Positions 27,133 to 35,994 of a DNA stretch of 64,000 bases are shown piece by piece. The DNA is taken from positions 124,001 through 188,000 of the forward strand of contig NZ_SUHQ01000003.1 in the NCBI RefSeq assembly GCF_004962245.1. Direction: 5' to 3'. The DNA is from Mesorhizobium sp. GTDB lineage: Bacteria; Pseudomonadota; Alphaproteobacteria; Rhizobiales; Rhizobiaceae. Numbering within the stretch: position 1 is the stretch's first letter; every line of letters begins with the position of its first letter. The notes beneath the pieces are model-generated. The model saw only the letters and a list, made by a program, of their open reading frames with translations. It was not told where the DNA came from and searched no databases. The position numbers were made by a program, and so were the translations under genes.

Positions 27133-28665
27133 TCATGCGCCGGGTGGAGCTGACGCCCAGCTTTCCGCGATGGCGACTATCGCGGCGTTGATCGGTCCGC
27201 TCGGGATCGTCGGCATCACCGACGCGTCGACGATGAAGATGTTGTCGAAGCCGTTCAGCCGCAAATCCGGGTCGACGACGGCGTCTGCATCCCCACCCAT
27301 CCTGCACGTACCGGCGGGATGATGATGTGTGGAGGCAGCGCTCGCGATGAAAGCGTCGAGGTCGTCGTCCGACTGCACCGGTGGTCCCGGCAGAATTTCG
27401 ACGTCGCGCCACTCGTCGAGCGCCGCATGATGACCAATCGCGCGCGCCGTCCGCAAGGCCGTCCTGAACACCGCCCGATCGTGTTCGGTTTCGAGGTAAT
27501 GCGGGTCGATGATGGGCGCATCGCCGCTGTCCGGCCCGCTCGGCGCGATGCGCCCACGGCTGGTTGGGTGGGTGACGCCGCATAGAATCGTGAAAGCCGA
27601 GCCGTAGGGCGGTGCCCTCAAGCCATCCGCGGCTGATGGAGCGACGACGCAGGCGAGCACGATGTCGGGGCTTCCCGTCGAACGGGTCGGATCGCTGCCG
27701 TGCAGGTACATCAGCGATTCGGAATGCTGCAGGCGGGACGGCGGCACCGGCTTTTTCGTGCTGTAGACGTTTCCAAGAGCCAGCAGATGGTCCTGCAGAT
27801 TGCGGCCCACATCGCTTCGGTCGGCCAGGCAGCGTATTCTCGCGCGCTTCAGCGTATCCGGATCGCCAACGCCCGACCGCATGAGGATGAGCGGCGAGGT
27901 CACCGCGCCGGCGCAAAGAACGATCCTGTCGGCGGAGACCGTTACGGTCTCTCCTTTGCATGTAGCAGTCACACCGGTTGCCCGGTGGCCATCCAGCAGG
28001 AGGTGCTCGACCTCATGCGCCGTGAGCAAGGCGAGGTTCGGTCGCACTATCACCTCCGGCGGCAGATAGGCGTCGGCGACGCTCAGGCGCTTGCCATCGC
28101 GGATGTTCAGCGAATTGGGGCTTGTGCCGGCCAACTCGCCGCTGTTGTGGTCGGTCAGGACAGGGATGCCGTTGGCCCGCCCGGCAGCCATATAGGCGCG
28201 GACGACGGGGCTGACCTCCGCATCGGGCAGATAGACGTCCAGCGGTCCGCTGCGGCCGCGCGACGGCGCGTCGAAGGCCGTGAAAGCTTCGCTGCGGATA
28301 AAGCCCGGCAACAGCCCCTGATAGGACCAGCGCTCGCCGCCGGCTGCCGCCCAGGGTTCAAAATCCGCTGGATGACCACGCACATAGGCCATGGCGTGCA
28401 GGCAGCTCGAACCGCCGACGATCTTTCCGCGTGGCCATTCATGCACGCGGTTCGCGGTAAAGGGCTGCGGCACCGTCCTGTAAGCCCAGTCATAGGCGCG
28501 GCCTTGCAGCATCGTCCATTTCAGCGGGTCGGCGATATCGGGATCGGACGGCATGGTCCCGGCTTCGATCAGGCCGACCTGGCACGATCCGTCCTCGCTT
28601 AGCCGGCTGGCCACAACCGAGCCGGCGGATCCTGCGCCGACGACAAGCACGTCGAAATGACGCAT
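27133..28665 (-). CDS. Pyridoxine 4-oxidase-like GMC flavoenzyme
   Basis: A 510-aa FAD enzyme of the GMC family. The Rossmann motif G-A-G-S-A-G is at 10-15, the GMC signature GKIVGGSSCLHAMAYVRGHP at about 80-99 and the active-site region [11 protein letters not shown] near the C-terminus. Stretches such as PVPPSRLQHSES, GDAPIIDPHYL and S-P-N-S-L-N-I-R-D-G strongly recall the M. loti pyridoxine 4-oxidase (Mll6785), which turns pyridoxine and O2 into pyridoxal and H2O2. The ATG 28665 is preferred to a GTG at 28683. It is in a likely operon with the GntR regulator (49-bp gap) and in the same island as other B6-degrading genes. Confidence 0.82.
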   Translation of the reverse strand: MRHFDVLVVGAGSAGSVVASRLSEDGSCQVGLIEAGTMPSDPDIADPLKWTMLQGRAYDWAYRTVPQPFTANRVHEWPRGKIVGGSSCLHAMAYVRGHPADFEPWAAAGGERWSYQGLLPGFIRSEAFTAFDAPSRGRSGPLDVYLPDAEVSPVVRAYMAAGRANGIPVLTDHNSGELAGTSPNSLNIRDGKRLSVADAYLPPEVIVRPNLALLTAHEVEHLLLDGHRATGVTATCKGETVTVSADRIVLCAGAVTSPLILMRSGVGDPDTLKRARIRCLADRSDVGRNLQDHLLALGNVYSTKKPVPPSRLQHSESLMYLHGSDPTRSTGSPDIVLACVVAPSAADGLRAPPYGSAFTILCGVTHPTSRGRIAPSGPDSGDAPIIDPHYLETEHDRAVFRTALRTARAIGHHAALDEWRDVEILPGPPVQSDDDLDAFIASAASTHHHPAGTCRMGGDADAVVDPDLRLNGFDNIFIVDASVMPTIPSGPINAAIVAIAESWASAPPGA

Positions 28666-28714
28666 CAAATTGAAAGTCCCCACGAGCAGGCAGGCTGGCT
28701 AGAACGCGAAACGA

Positions 28715-29398
28715 TCATGCGGCAAAGGCGCCGGCATTAGACCGTTCCGTGATCTGCCTTTGCACGGACAGCAGATGCGCGCGCATAGCCGCCTCGGCTG
28801 CTTCCGGGTCGCGGTTCGAGATCGCCTCGGCAATCAGCCGATGTTCGCCGTCGCGCTCGGCGATCCGCTTGGGGCAGGTGGGTGCCGCGGTACGTGCGAT
28901 CTTCACCCGCGCATCGACCCCGACCTGACGCAGCATCTTGTAGAATTCAGCTGCAAGATGGTTGCGGGCTGCTGCAACGATAGCGAGATGAAAAGCGAAA
29001 TCGACCGCCCCCGACGAAGCATTCTCCGGCGTGGTTGCCGCATCGAGGATCCGGGCCGTCTCGAACGAGGAGGCGCGCAGCGATGCCAACCGGGCAAGCC
29101 CCGGCTCCATGAGCAGGCGCAACTCCAGGACTTCGATGGGGTTGGTTACCCTGACAAGTTCTTCGCCATATCGGGGTAGGGCAGTGGGCGCACGCCTGGC
29201 GCGCGCCGGCTTCAAGTCGCCTGACCGACGCAGCAGCTCGAGCGCCTTGCGAAGCTGATGGCGCTTCACGTTCAGATGTTCGGCAAGATCACGCTCGGAA
29301 GGAAGCTTGCCGCCGCCCTGCTGCAGCTGGCGGATCGCTGCAATGATGTCATCGAGATCCGATGGTACGATCTGCGGCTCGAATGCGCTCAAAACCAA
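28715..29398 (-). CDS. GntR-family regulator with FCD domain
   Basis: A 227-aa transcription factor. The N-terminal winged helix has K-L-P-S-E-R-D-L-A-E-H-L-N-V-K-R-H-Q-L-R-K-A-L at about 31-53; the C-terminal FCD (FadR-type) domain has LELRLLMEPGLARLA, a metal-ligand pattern with D and several H residues (FAFHLAIVAAARNH, GEHRLIAEAI) and the MRAHLLSVQRQI end. It is divergent from the second GMC gene across a region with inverted TGGTTG/CAACCA repeats, and the same motif recurs before the dioxygenase gene. It is the probable island regulator, with a pathway metabolite as ligand (inferred). Confidence 0.9.
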   Translation of the reverse strand: MVLSAFEPQIVPSDLDDIIAAIRQLQQGGGKLPSERDLAEHLNVKRHQLRKALELLRRSGDLKPARARRAPTALPRYGEELVRVTNPIEVLELRLLMEPGLARLASLRASSFETARILDAATTPENASSGAVDFAFHLAIVAAARNHLAAEFYKMLRQVGVDARVKIARTAAPTCPKRIAERDGEHRLIAEAISNRDPEAAEAAMRAHLLSVQRQITERSNAGAFAA

Positions 29399-29468
29399 AT
29401 CTCCTGTCCGATCGGCAGCGCCGACTCAACGTCCGATTGTCACATTGTGACACGAAACTGCTGGAACG

Positions 29469-29541
29469 GCACTCAACCAACTCAACCAATTTACATCTGC
29501 ATGCGATGGTTGACAACATCAGTTGCGCAGTGGTTGAGTGC
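29469..29541. promoter_or_regulatory. Nested operator repeats between GntR gene and GMC gene
   Basis: An 11-bp perfect inverted repeat (GCACTCAACCA at 29469-29479, TGGTTGAGTGC at 29531-29541) encloses a second pair (TCAACCA at 29482-29488, TGGTTGA at 29507-29513). FCD-type GntR proteins bind short TGGT/ACCA palindromes. The sites lie in the 199-bp divergent region, so one regulator could control both directions. Confidence 0.7.
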
Positions 29542-29597
29542 CGCAGTTGTTTTGACGGCTCTCATGCGGCGGGCCGTCCTTGTCTCGAGGACCGTGC

Positions 29598-31226
29598 ATG
29601 CCGTTTGGGGAAACCTTTGACTATGTCATTGTCGGAGCCGGGTCGGCCGGCTGCGTGCTTGCACACCGCCTGAGTGAAGATCCTGCGGTTTCCGTGCTGC
29701 TTCTGGAAGCAGGGGATTGGGATCGCGATCCGATGATCCACATCCCGCTCGGCTGGGGCAAGATCCTGACCGAGCGCCGTCACGACTGGATGTATTTCTG
29801 CGAGCCCGAGGCCAATGTCGGCGGGCGCAAGGTCGAATGCGCGCGCGGCAAGGTTATCGGCGGCTCCTCCTCCACCAATGCCATGGCCTATGTGCGCGGC
29901 AATCGCGGCGACTACGACCGCTGGGCAGCGAGCGGCCTGACCGATTGGTCGTTCGACAAGGTGCTGCCTTATTTCAAGAAGCAGGAGCGCTGGGAAAAGG
30001 GCGCGAGCCACTATCGCGGCGGCAGCGGGCCGCTGAACACCCAGTTCTGCCGCTACAAGGACGAACTGATCGATGCCTTCGCCACGGCCAGCCGTGACGC
30101 CGGATACCCGCAGACCGACGACTACAATGGCGCCGTGCAGGAAGGCTTTGGCCGCCTGCAAATGACGATCGCCAACGGCCGCCGCTGCTCGACCGCGTCC
30201 GCCTATCTGCGTCCCGCCATGCGCCGCAGCAATGTCAAGGTGCTGACAGGCGCGATGGCGACGAGGGTTCTCCTGAAGGATGGGCGCGCGACGGGCATCG
30301 CCTACACCAGAGGCGGTGCGGCCCACCAGGTACTGGCGCGGCGTGAGGTTCTGCTTGCCGGCGGCGTCATCAATACGCCTCAGCTGCTGATGCTGTCGGG
30401 GATCGGCGATAGTGGCGAGCTCGCGGCGCATGGTATCGGGACGAAAGTCGAGCGTCCGCAGGTCGGCAAGAATCTGCAGGACCACGTTTCGGTCATCTTG
30501 ATGTATCGGCGCAAGCAGCCGGGACCATTCCTCAAGATGATGCGGGCCGATCGTATTGGGTTGGATTTCGTCAAGACCTATTTCACCGGAAAAGGATTTT
30601 CGGGAGATGTGCCTGGCGGGGTCGTGGCGTTCCTGAAAAGCGATGCAAGCCGGCCGTTGCCGGACGTGCAGCTGCTTTTCACGGCTGCACCGCTTGCTGC
30701 GTGGCCTTACATGTCGCCATTCAAGGCGCCCTTCGCCGACGGCTTTGCGACCCGCATCGTCGCCGTCCAGCCGGAGAGCAGGGGGAGCGTGAGACTGGCG
30801 TCGAACGACCCGTTGGCCGCACCACTGATCCACCAGAATTTCCTGTCTTCGCCACGTGACTGGCAGTCGCTCCGCGCCGGCTTCCGCATTGCCCGAAACC
30901 TGGCCGCGCAGCCGTCGATGGCGCCTTTCGTCGGGGCGGAATTCTTCCCAGGCCCCAAATGCGAAAGCGATGACGAGATCGACGAGCATATCCGCAAGAC
31001 ATCGATCACCGTGCATCATCCGGCCGGCACCTGCCGCATGGGTGTCGACGCCGAGTCGGTGGTCGATCCGCAACTGCGGGTGCGCGGCGTTGCCGGCCTT
31101 CGCGTGGTGGACGCTTCCGTCATGCCGGATCTCGTCTGCGGCAACATCAATGCGGCGGTCATCATGATCGCCGAAAAGGCCTCGGACCTGATCCGCAGCC
31201 ATGCCGAACAAAGCATGGTGGCCTGA
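29598..31226 (+). CDS. GMC flavoenzyme, candidate 4-pyridoxate dehydrogenase
   Basis: A 542-aa (about 59 kDa) FAD enzyme of the GMC family, choline-dehydrogenase-like. It has G-A-G-S-A-G at 14-19, [21 protein letters not shown] at about 83-103, [15 protein letters not shown] and the active-site [10 protein letters not shown]. The M. loti 4-pyridoxic acid dehydrogenase (Mlr6792) is a membrane-associated FAD enzyme of similar size, and the neighbouring dehydrogenase at 34938 would take its product, so oxidation of the 5-hydroxymethyl group of 4-pyridoxate is the best guess. Another alcohol is possible. It follows the operator region and is separated from the dioxygenase by a 291-bp gap. Confidence 0.75.
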   Translation: MPFGETFDYVIVGAGSAGCVLAHRLSEDPAVSVLLLEAGDWDRDPMIHIPLGWGKILTERRHDWMYFCEPEANVGGRKVECARGKVIGGSSSTNAMAYVRGNRGDYDRWAASGLTDWSFDKVLPYFKKQERWEKGASHYRGGSGPLNTQFCRYKDELIDAFATASRDAGYPQTDDYNGAVQEGFGRLQMTIANGRRCSTASAYLRPAMRRSNVKVLTGAMATRVLLKDGRATGIAYTRGGAAHQVLARREVLLAGGVINTPQLLMLSGIGDSGELAAHGIGTKVERPQVGKNLQDHVSVILMYRRKQPGPFLKMMRADRIGLDFVKTYFTGKGFSGDVPGGVVAFLKSDASRPLPDVQLLFTAAPLAAWPYMSPFKAPFADGFATRIVAVQPESRGSVRLASNDPLAAPLIHQNFLSSPRDWQSLRAGFRIARNLAAQPSMAPFVGAEFFPGPKCESDDEIDEHIRKTSITVHHPAGTCRMGVDAESVVDPQLRVRGVAGLRVVDASVMPDLVCGNINAAVIMIAEKASDLIRSHAEQSMVA

Positions 31227-31241
31227 CCGGCGTCGCCCGGG

Positions 31242-31483
31242 TTCAACCACTAATCCTTTGGTTGAATATAAAAATTCGGGTTTGGTTGGGCTGCCGCGTG
31301 CTTGCCGCGGTCGCCGTGGATCGATCTGCACCTGCCGGATTGGGCGGTTTTTCGCACATTTTCGATCCTTTGTGCCATTTTTCAGGGCATTTGCCGTTCA
31401 AAAAAGCATCCAACCAAAAACTTCAAAAATTCTCAGTTTTGGGATTGTCGAGCAAAACCAATCCGAATACGGTTGAGTTGGTT
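31242..31483. promoter_or_regulatory. Second operator cluster, before the dioxygenase gene
   Basis: In the 291-bp A/T-rich gap there is a perfect 8-bp inverted repeat TTCAACCA-N9-TGGTTGAA (31242-31266), a further CAACCA at 31411-31416, and GGTTGAGTTGGTT at 31471-31483. The last 13-mer is identical (reversed) to 29475-29487 in the other promoter region. This indicates that the same regulator, most likely the GntR protein at 28715, controls a second promoter for the downstream genes. No open frame in the gap looks real. Confidence 0.7.
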
Positions 31484-31517
31484 AAACGCATTTTCTTCGT
31501 GAAGAGGGGTGTCAAAC

Positions 31518-32669
31518 ATGTCCGTGGCGCAACCAGCAGACCTTACCGTCACCAACAAGAAGGCGGCGCTGAAGGGCCTTTACGACGCCCTCTACGAAAA
31601 GAACATGTTTCCGTTTTGGGCGACGTCGGAAGGCGTTGATCACGACGAGATCAAGCAGCTCATGGCGACGTCAAAAGCAATTCCCTTCGTCTGGTCCTAT
31701 ACCGACATCGAGCCGCTGCTTCAGCGCGCCGCGGAACTGGTGACCATGGACGACAGCGAGCGCCGGTCGCTGATCCTGGTCAATCCGGGCCTCGCGCCCA
31801 AGCGCGCATCGGTCAGCACCATGTACACCGCTTACCGCCTGAATGATCCAGACGAGATCATGCCGCCCCACAAGCATTCGCCGAGCGCCATCCGTTTTGG
31901 CCTGACAGGCAAGGGCAACTTTACCGGCGTCGAGGGCGAGGATGTGGTTTTCGGCCCTGGCGACATGGTGCTGACGCCCAACGACGCCTGGCACAATCAC
32001 GGCACGGTCGGCGGCGAACAGGCGGTCAACCTTTCGGTTCTCGACCTGCCGCTGGTGGAGACGCTGCACGCCGTGCATTTCGACCACAAATACACCGAGA
32101 TGGTCGACGGCAAGGAAGTCGAGAGGAAGGTACAGACCGCCCGTTTCCCGGCCGATTATTCGCAGCGAATCTATGGTGAAGGCGGCCTGATGCCGCGCTT
32201 CGTCGATCACAAGCGCGGCGGCGGCCTGTCGTCGCCGATGTATGTCTATCGCTGGGAAAAGATGGAAGCGATCCTTGACGCGCACAAGGATTGGGACGGC
32301 GATCCGCACGAAGGCATCGTCATCGACTATGTCGACCCCACCACTGGCGGCCCGGTCTTCCGCACGATCAACTTCTACGTCCAGATGCTGCGGCCGGGCG
32401 AAAAGACGCTGCCGCAGCGCGAGACCGCCAGCCTGCTGTTGGCGCCGTTCCGCGGCAATGGCCATTCGATCATCGAGGGCAAGCGCTACGACTGGAACCA
32501 GTTCGACACGATCGCCATACCGGGTGGTTCCTGGGTCGAGCATGTCAACGGCTCCTCTACGGAACCGGTCATATTCTTCGGCGCGACCGACGCGCCGACC
32601 CAAAAGGCGCTGCTCCTCTACAAGCGCTGGGGCCGCAACCAGGCCGGCGATCTGCTCCGCATCGTCTGA
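31518..32669 (+). CDS. Gentisate/salicylate 1,2-dioxygenase-like cupin enzyme
   Basis: A 383-aa bicupin of the gentisate 1,2-dioxygenase family, whose members use Fe(II) and O2 to cut an aromatic ring between a hydroxyl-bearing and a carboxyl-bearing carbon. Metal ligands are visible as H118-K-H120 in MPPHKHSPSAIRF and H159 in DAWHNHG, with the substrate-side Arg126. GAAGAGGGG precedes ATG 31518. Normal gentisate-pathway partners (fumarylpyruvate hydrolase) are missing, and B6-degrading genes flank it. HMPDC (3-hydroxyl next to 4-carboxylate on the pyridine ring) is a salicylate-like candidate substrate. Family sure, substrate inferred. Confidence 0.85.
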   Translation: MSVAQPADLTVTNKKAALKGLYDALYEKNMFPFWATSEGVDHDEIKQLMATSKAIPFVWSYTDIEPLLQRAAELVTMDDSERRSLILVNPGLAPKRASVSTMYTAYRLNDPDEIMPPHKHSPSAIRFGLTGKGNFTGVEGEDVVFGPGDMVLTPNDAWHNHGTVGGEQAVNLSVLDLPLVETLHAVHFDHKYTEMVDGKEVERKVQTARFPADYSQRIYGEGGLMPRFVDHKRGGGLSSPMYVYRWEKMEAILDAHKDWDGDPHEGIVIDYVDPTTGGPVFRTINFYVQMLRPGEKTLPQRETASLLLAPFRGNGHSIIEGKRYDWNQFDTIAIPGGSWVEHVNGSSTEPVIFFGATDAPTQKALLLYKRWGRNQAGDLLRIV

Positions 32670-32749
32670 TCTCGCGGCGAAGAATGTCCACGCCGCCCCA
32701 TCGCGGCGTGGACACCGAATAGACCTTTCAGCAGCAAGGGCGTACGCAT

Positions 32750-33877
32750 TTGGTTTCGGCGTTCAACACCAAGCAGATCGGCCATGTCGACTGTCCGGGC
32801 GGAGGTCAGGTCTGGGTCGACGGCAATGTCCTCTATATCGGCCATATGCGACCGCCGAGCGGCACGACGCTGGTCGACATTTCAGACCCGCGCAATCCGA
32901 AGAAGATCGCGACGATCGACGTTCCGCCGGGCTGGCACTCGCACAAGGTGCGCGCGCAGGACGGCTTGATGATCATCAATCACGAGCGCTTCGGCAATGC
33001 GGGCCCGGCCGATTTCGGCGGTGGCCTGGCGCTTTACGACACGACCCGACCGTCGGAGCCGAGGCTCATCTCGAAGTGGATGACCGGCGGTCACGGCGTG
33101 CATCGCTATGACTATGACGGTCGTTACGCCTATATCTCGCCAACCGCCGACGGTTATGTCGGCAACATCGTAATGATCCTGGACCTGATCGATCCGGTGA
33201 ATCCGGTCGAGGTCGGGCGCTGGTGGATCCCAGGCCAGTGGACCGGCGGCGGCGAAGAGTACCCGTGGCATGATTATGTCACGCCGCGCTGCCACCATCC
33301 GTTGCGCATGGGCGACCGGCTCTATGTCAGCTACTGGCATCACGGCCTGTTCATCCTCGACATTTCCGACATTTCGAAGCCGAAGCTTGTCTCTCACGTC
33401 AATTCGAGCCCGAGCTTTCCGCACCCTACGCATACCTGCCTGCCGATCCCGCAGCCGCTCAAGGGCCGCAAGATCATGGTGGTGGCGGACGAGGATGTAG
33501 CCAAACTTCGGCCTTCGCCGCCGGCCTTCACCTGGATCTACGACATCACCGACGACACCAACCCGCTGCCGATCTCGACCTTCCAGGTGCCTGGCCTCGA
33601 CACCGACGGCGCACCGCAACCGCCGATGACGGGCTGCCATCAGCCCTCCGAGCGGTTCAAGGGCACTATCATTCCCTTTGCTTGGTTCGCTCAAGGGCTG
33701 CGGTTGGTCGACATCGCCGACCCGTTCGCACCCAAGGAGGTTGGCCATTTCACGCCCGATGCGCCGGAAGGCGCCGAGCGGTCCTCTTCCAACGACGTCA
33801 CCATCGACGACCGCGGTATCGTCTACCTGATCGACCGCATCCGTGGCGTCGACATCATCGAAACCAGCGTTCTCTAA
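32750..33877 (+). CDS. LVIVD-repeat beta-propeller-like protein
   Basis: A 375-aa protein with repeated strands of the LVIVD type: L-V-D-I-S-D-P-R-N-P near 48, L-Y-D-T-T-R-P near 98, I-L-D-L-I-D-P-V-N-P near 145, I-L-D-I-S-D-I-S-K-P near 207 and L-V-D-I-A-D-P-F-A-P near 322. It is rich in histidines (HSHK, HHP, HH, HPTHTC), which could bind a metal. There is no signal peptide, unlike many LVIVD proteins. The start is TTG with AAGGG about 10 nt upstream. Position between the dioxygenase and RidA genes implies a catabolic role, perhaps a hydrolase or lactonase on the ring-cleavage product; this is conjecture. Confidence 0.8.
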   Translation: MVSAFNTKQIGHVDCPGGGQVWVDGNVLYIGHMRPPSGTTLVDISDPRNPKKIATIDVPPGWHSHKVRAQDGLMIINHERFGNAGPADFGGGLALYDTTRPSEPRLISKWMTGGHGVHRYDYDGRYAYISPTADGYVGNIVMILDLIDPVNPVEVGRWWIPGQWTGGGEEYPWHDYVTPRCHHPLRMGDRLYVSYWHHGLFILDISDISKPKLVSHVNSSPSFPHPTHTCLPIPQPLKGRKIMVVADEDVAKLRPSPPAFTWIYDITDDTNPLPISTFQVPGLDTDGAPQPPMTGCHQPSERFKGTIIPFAWFAQGLRLVDIADPFAPKEVGHFTPDAPEGAERSSSNDVTIDDRGIVYLIDRIRGVDIIETSVL

Positions 33878-33884
33878 GGGGGGC

Positions 33885-34295
33885 ATGTTGAGCGACAGCA
33901 CGCGAAAATCCGACAGCCATTACGCCATCGGCAAGAAGAATCCGAACCTGCCGTTTCATCCGGCGGTGCGTGCCGGCGATTTCATTTTCGTCTCCGGTCA
34001 GGTGCCAAAGGACGAGAACAACAACATGATCAGCGGCACAATTGAGGAAGAAACGCTGGCCACGCTGAAGACCATCGCGCGTGTCATAGCGCATGAGGGC
34101 GCGACGCTCTCCGATGTCGTCCGGATTACCACCTATCTCGAGGATACGCGCGACTTCGGCCGCTACAACAAGGCGTTCCTCGAAGGGATCGGCGACGCGG
34201 TGCTGGCACGCACGACGGTCGAGGCAAAGGCCGTCATCAACACCAAGATCGAAATGGACGCCATCGTCTACAAGCCGCTGCCGGCCGGCAAGTAG
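33885..34295 (+). CDS. RidA (YjgF/UK114) family protein
   Basis: A 136-aa Rid-superfamily protein; RidA itself hydrolyses reactive 2-imino/enamino acids to keto acids and ammonia. It shows FIFVSGQVPKD near residue 42, the conserved Arg in L-A-R-T-T-V-E-A and the I-E-M-D-A-I strand with the catalytic-side Glu. An N-terminal extension of about 20 residues precedes the domain. It starts 7 bp after the LVIVD gene. In a pathway that opens a pyridine ring, an imine/enamine deaminase is a fitting partner. Confidence 0.9.
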   Translation: MLSDSTRKSDSHYAIGKKNPNLPFHPAVRAGDFIFVSGQVPKDENNNMISGTIEEETLATLKTIARVIAHEGATLSDVVRITTYLEDTRDFGRYNKAFLEGIGDAVLARTTVEAKAVINTKIEMDAIVYKPLPAGK

Positions 34296-34320
34296 GCCAC
34301 GACACAATCGAGGAGACGAC

Positions 34321-34941
34321 ATGTACAAGCTCTTAGGTCGCCAGACATCGGGCAATGTTCAAAAGGTGCTCTTCATGCTCGAGGAGCTTGGCGCGCCGTA
34401 CAAGCGCGAGGATTATGGACGTCAGTTCGAAAACACCCAGACGGCTGAATACAAGGCGCTCAATCCGACGTCGAAAGTCCCGACGCTGGTCGACGGCGAC
34501 ACCGTGATCTGGGAGTCCAACACCATCCTGCGCTATCTCGCGGCATCCGGCGGCGAACAGTTGCATGGCGCCACGCCGGCGGAGAAGACCGAGGTCGAGC
34601 GCTGGATGGATTTTCTGCTGGCAGCGGTCAATCCCGGTTATCTGGCAGCCTTCAAGGGCGCGAAGCTGGCGCCCGAGGAGCACACCGCCGAATACAAGGA
34701 GCAGGTGAAGGATCTGGTGGCGCAGCTCAAGATCGTCGACGGGCATCTGGCCGGCAAGGATTTCCTGGCGCTCGGTAAGCTGACCATAGCCGATATCGCC
34801 TGCGCGCCGATCCTGAAACGCTGCATCGATTTCAGGATCGACCGGCCGTCAATGCCTAATCTCGAACGCTGGGTGGCCGCCATCGCGGCGCGCCCGGCCT
34901 TCAAGACGGCGACTGCCGCCGCACCCGCAAAGGCCGCATGA
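34321..34941 (+). CDS. Glutathione S-transferase, possible ring-cleavage-product isomerase
   Basis: A 206-aa GST. The N-terminal domain has G-R-Q-T-S-G-N-V-Q-K with a likely catalytic Ser, the cis-Pro K-V-P-T-L near 55 and the glutathione site E-S-N-T-I near 66; the C-terminal domain has LTIADIACAPI. In the gentisate pathway a GST-type maleylpyruvate isomerase acts directly after the dioxygenase, so an isomerase role is plausible. GAGGAGACG is 5 nt before the ATG. Its stop overlaps the next start as ATGA. Confidence 0.88.
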   Translation: MYKLLGRQTSGNVQKVLFMLEELGAPYKREDYGRQFENTQTAEYKALNPTSKVPTLVDGDTVIWESNTILRYLAASGGEQLHGATPAEKTEVERWMDFLLAAVNPGYLAAFKGAKLAPEEHTAEYKEQVKDLVAQLKIVDGHLAGKDFLALGKLTIADIACAPILKRCIDFRIDRPSMPNLERWVAAIAARPAFKTATAAAPAKAA

Positions 34942-35870
34942 TGATCAAGCGCGCCGCCCTCATCGGACTGGGAACGATGGGTCCGGGCATCGCCGCGCGG
35001 CTGTCGCGCGGTGGGCTCGATGTGGCGGCGTACGATGTTTCCGATGTCGCGGTCGAACGCGCCCGCGGCATGCTCGACATGGCCGGCGGGGTTCTGGACC
35101 GCCTCGACATCAAGGCGCCCGCGTCGGGGGTAGGCGCGGTGCGCTTCGTGGGGACCATCGCCGAGGCTGTCGATGCGGCGGAATTGGTCATCGAGAATGT
35201 GCCTGAGAATATCGATATCAAGGCCGAGACCTATCGCGCCATCGACCCGCTGATCGGCTCTTCGGTCATCGTCGCCTCCGACACGTCCGGCATCCCGATC
35301 ACCAGGCTGCAGGCCCATATCTCCCATCCCGAGCGGATGGTCGGCATGCACTGGTCGAACCCGCCGCACATCATTCCGATGATCGAGGTGATCGGCGGCG
35401 AGAAGACCGCGCCGGAAACCGTGGCGACGATCCGCGACCTGATCCGCTCGATCGGCCTGTTGCCGGTGGTCGTGAAGAAGGATGTCCCCGGCTTCGTCGA
35501 AAATCGCGTGCTCTACGCGCTGCTGCGCGAGGCGGTCGACCTCGTGGAGCGCGGCGTTATCGAACCGGAGGATCTCGACACCTGCGTCTCATGGGGCATC
35601 GGTTTCAAGATCGCCGTCATCGGGCCGATGGCGCTGCTCGATATGGCGGGCCTCGATATCTACAAATCCGTCTCTTCGTTCCTGAACGCCGACCTTTCCA
35701 ATCGGGATGACGTTGCCCCGGTCGTGTTGGAGAAGACCGGGGCGTCGAAGTTCGGCATCAAGTCGGGCGAAGGCATGTTCTCCTACACGCCCGAGCAGAT
35801 AAAGGCGCTGCAAGGCGAACGGGCGCGCAAGCTCGTCACGGTGCGCCGCATACTCGAGGGCCGGGAATAG
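34938..35870 (+). CDS. 3-hydroxyacyl-CoA-dehydrogenase-like; candidate FHMPC 5-dehydrogenase
   Basis: A 310-aa NAD enzyme. The Rossmann motif G-L-G-T-M-G is at 10-15 and the His-Glu dyad of the family lies in MHWSNPPHIIPMIEVIGG (His138, Glu150), where HWSNPPHI replaces the HFFNP of fatty-acid enzymes. The C-terminal helical domain is present once. M. loti FHMPC dehydrogenase (Mlr6793), which oxidises the 5-formyl group of the 4-pyridoxate-derived aldehyde to HMPDC, belongs to exactly this family and locus. No fatty-acid oxidation genes are near. Assignment rests on recalled similarity and context. Confidence 0.8.
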   Translation: MMIKRAALIGLGTMGPGIAARLSRGGLDVAAYDVSDVAVERARGMLDMAGGVLDRLDIKAPASGVGAVRFVGTIAEAVDAAELVIENVPENIDIKAETYRAIDPLIGSSVIVASDTSGIPITRLQAHISHPERMVGMHWSNPPHIIPMIEVIGGEKTAPETVATIRDLIRSIGLLPVVVKKDVPGFVENRVLYALLREAVDLVERGVIEPEDLDTCVSWGIGFKIAVIGPMALLDMAGLDIYKSVSSFLNADLSNRDDVAPVVLEKTGASKFGIKSGEGMFSYTPEQIKALQGERARKLVTVRRILEGRE

Positions 35871-35994
35871 ACGATGGCACAAGTTGCGCACGAGGCTGGC
35901 CGTGTTGGGGATTTCACCCGGTCGGCTGCTTGTGTGGACTGTACCATCAAGACCACGCGGCTGCGGCCAACGACAATGCATGGGGTGACCGACC

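Noticed and set aside
29562..31331. 589-aa frame antisense to the second GMC gene, and a 348-aa frame at 1774-2820 antisense to the ArnT-like gene
   Set aside because: Low-complexity His/Arg/Gln-rich shadows typical of the reverse strand in high-GC coding DNA.
34938..35870. Fatty-acid beta-oxidation dehydrogenase
   Set aside because: The HWSNPPHI active-site segment and B6 gene context fit FHMPC dehydrogenase better; no thiolase or enoyl-CoA hydratase is near.
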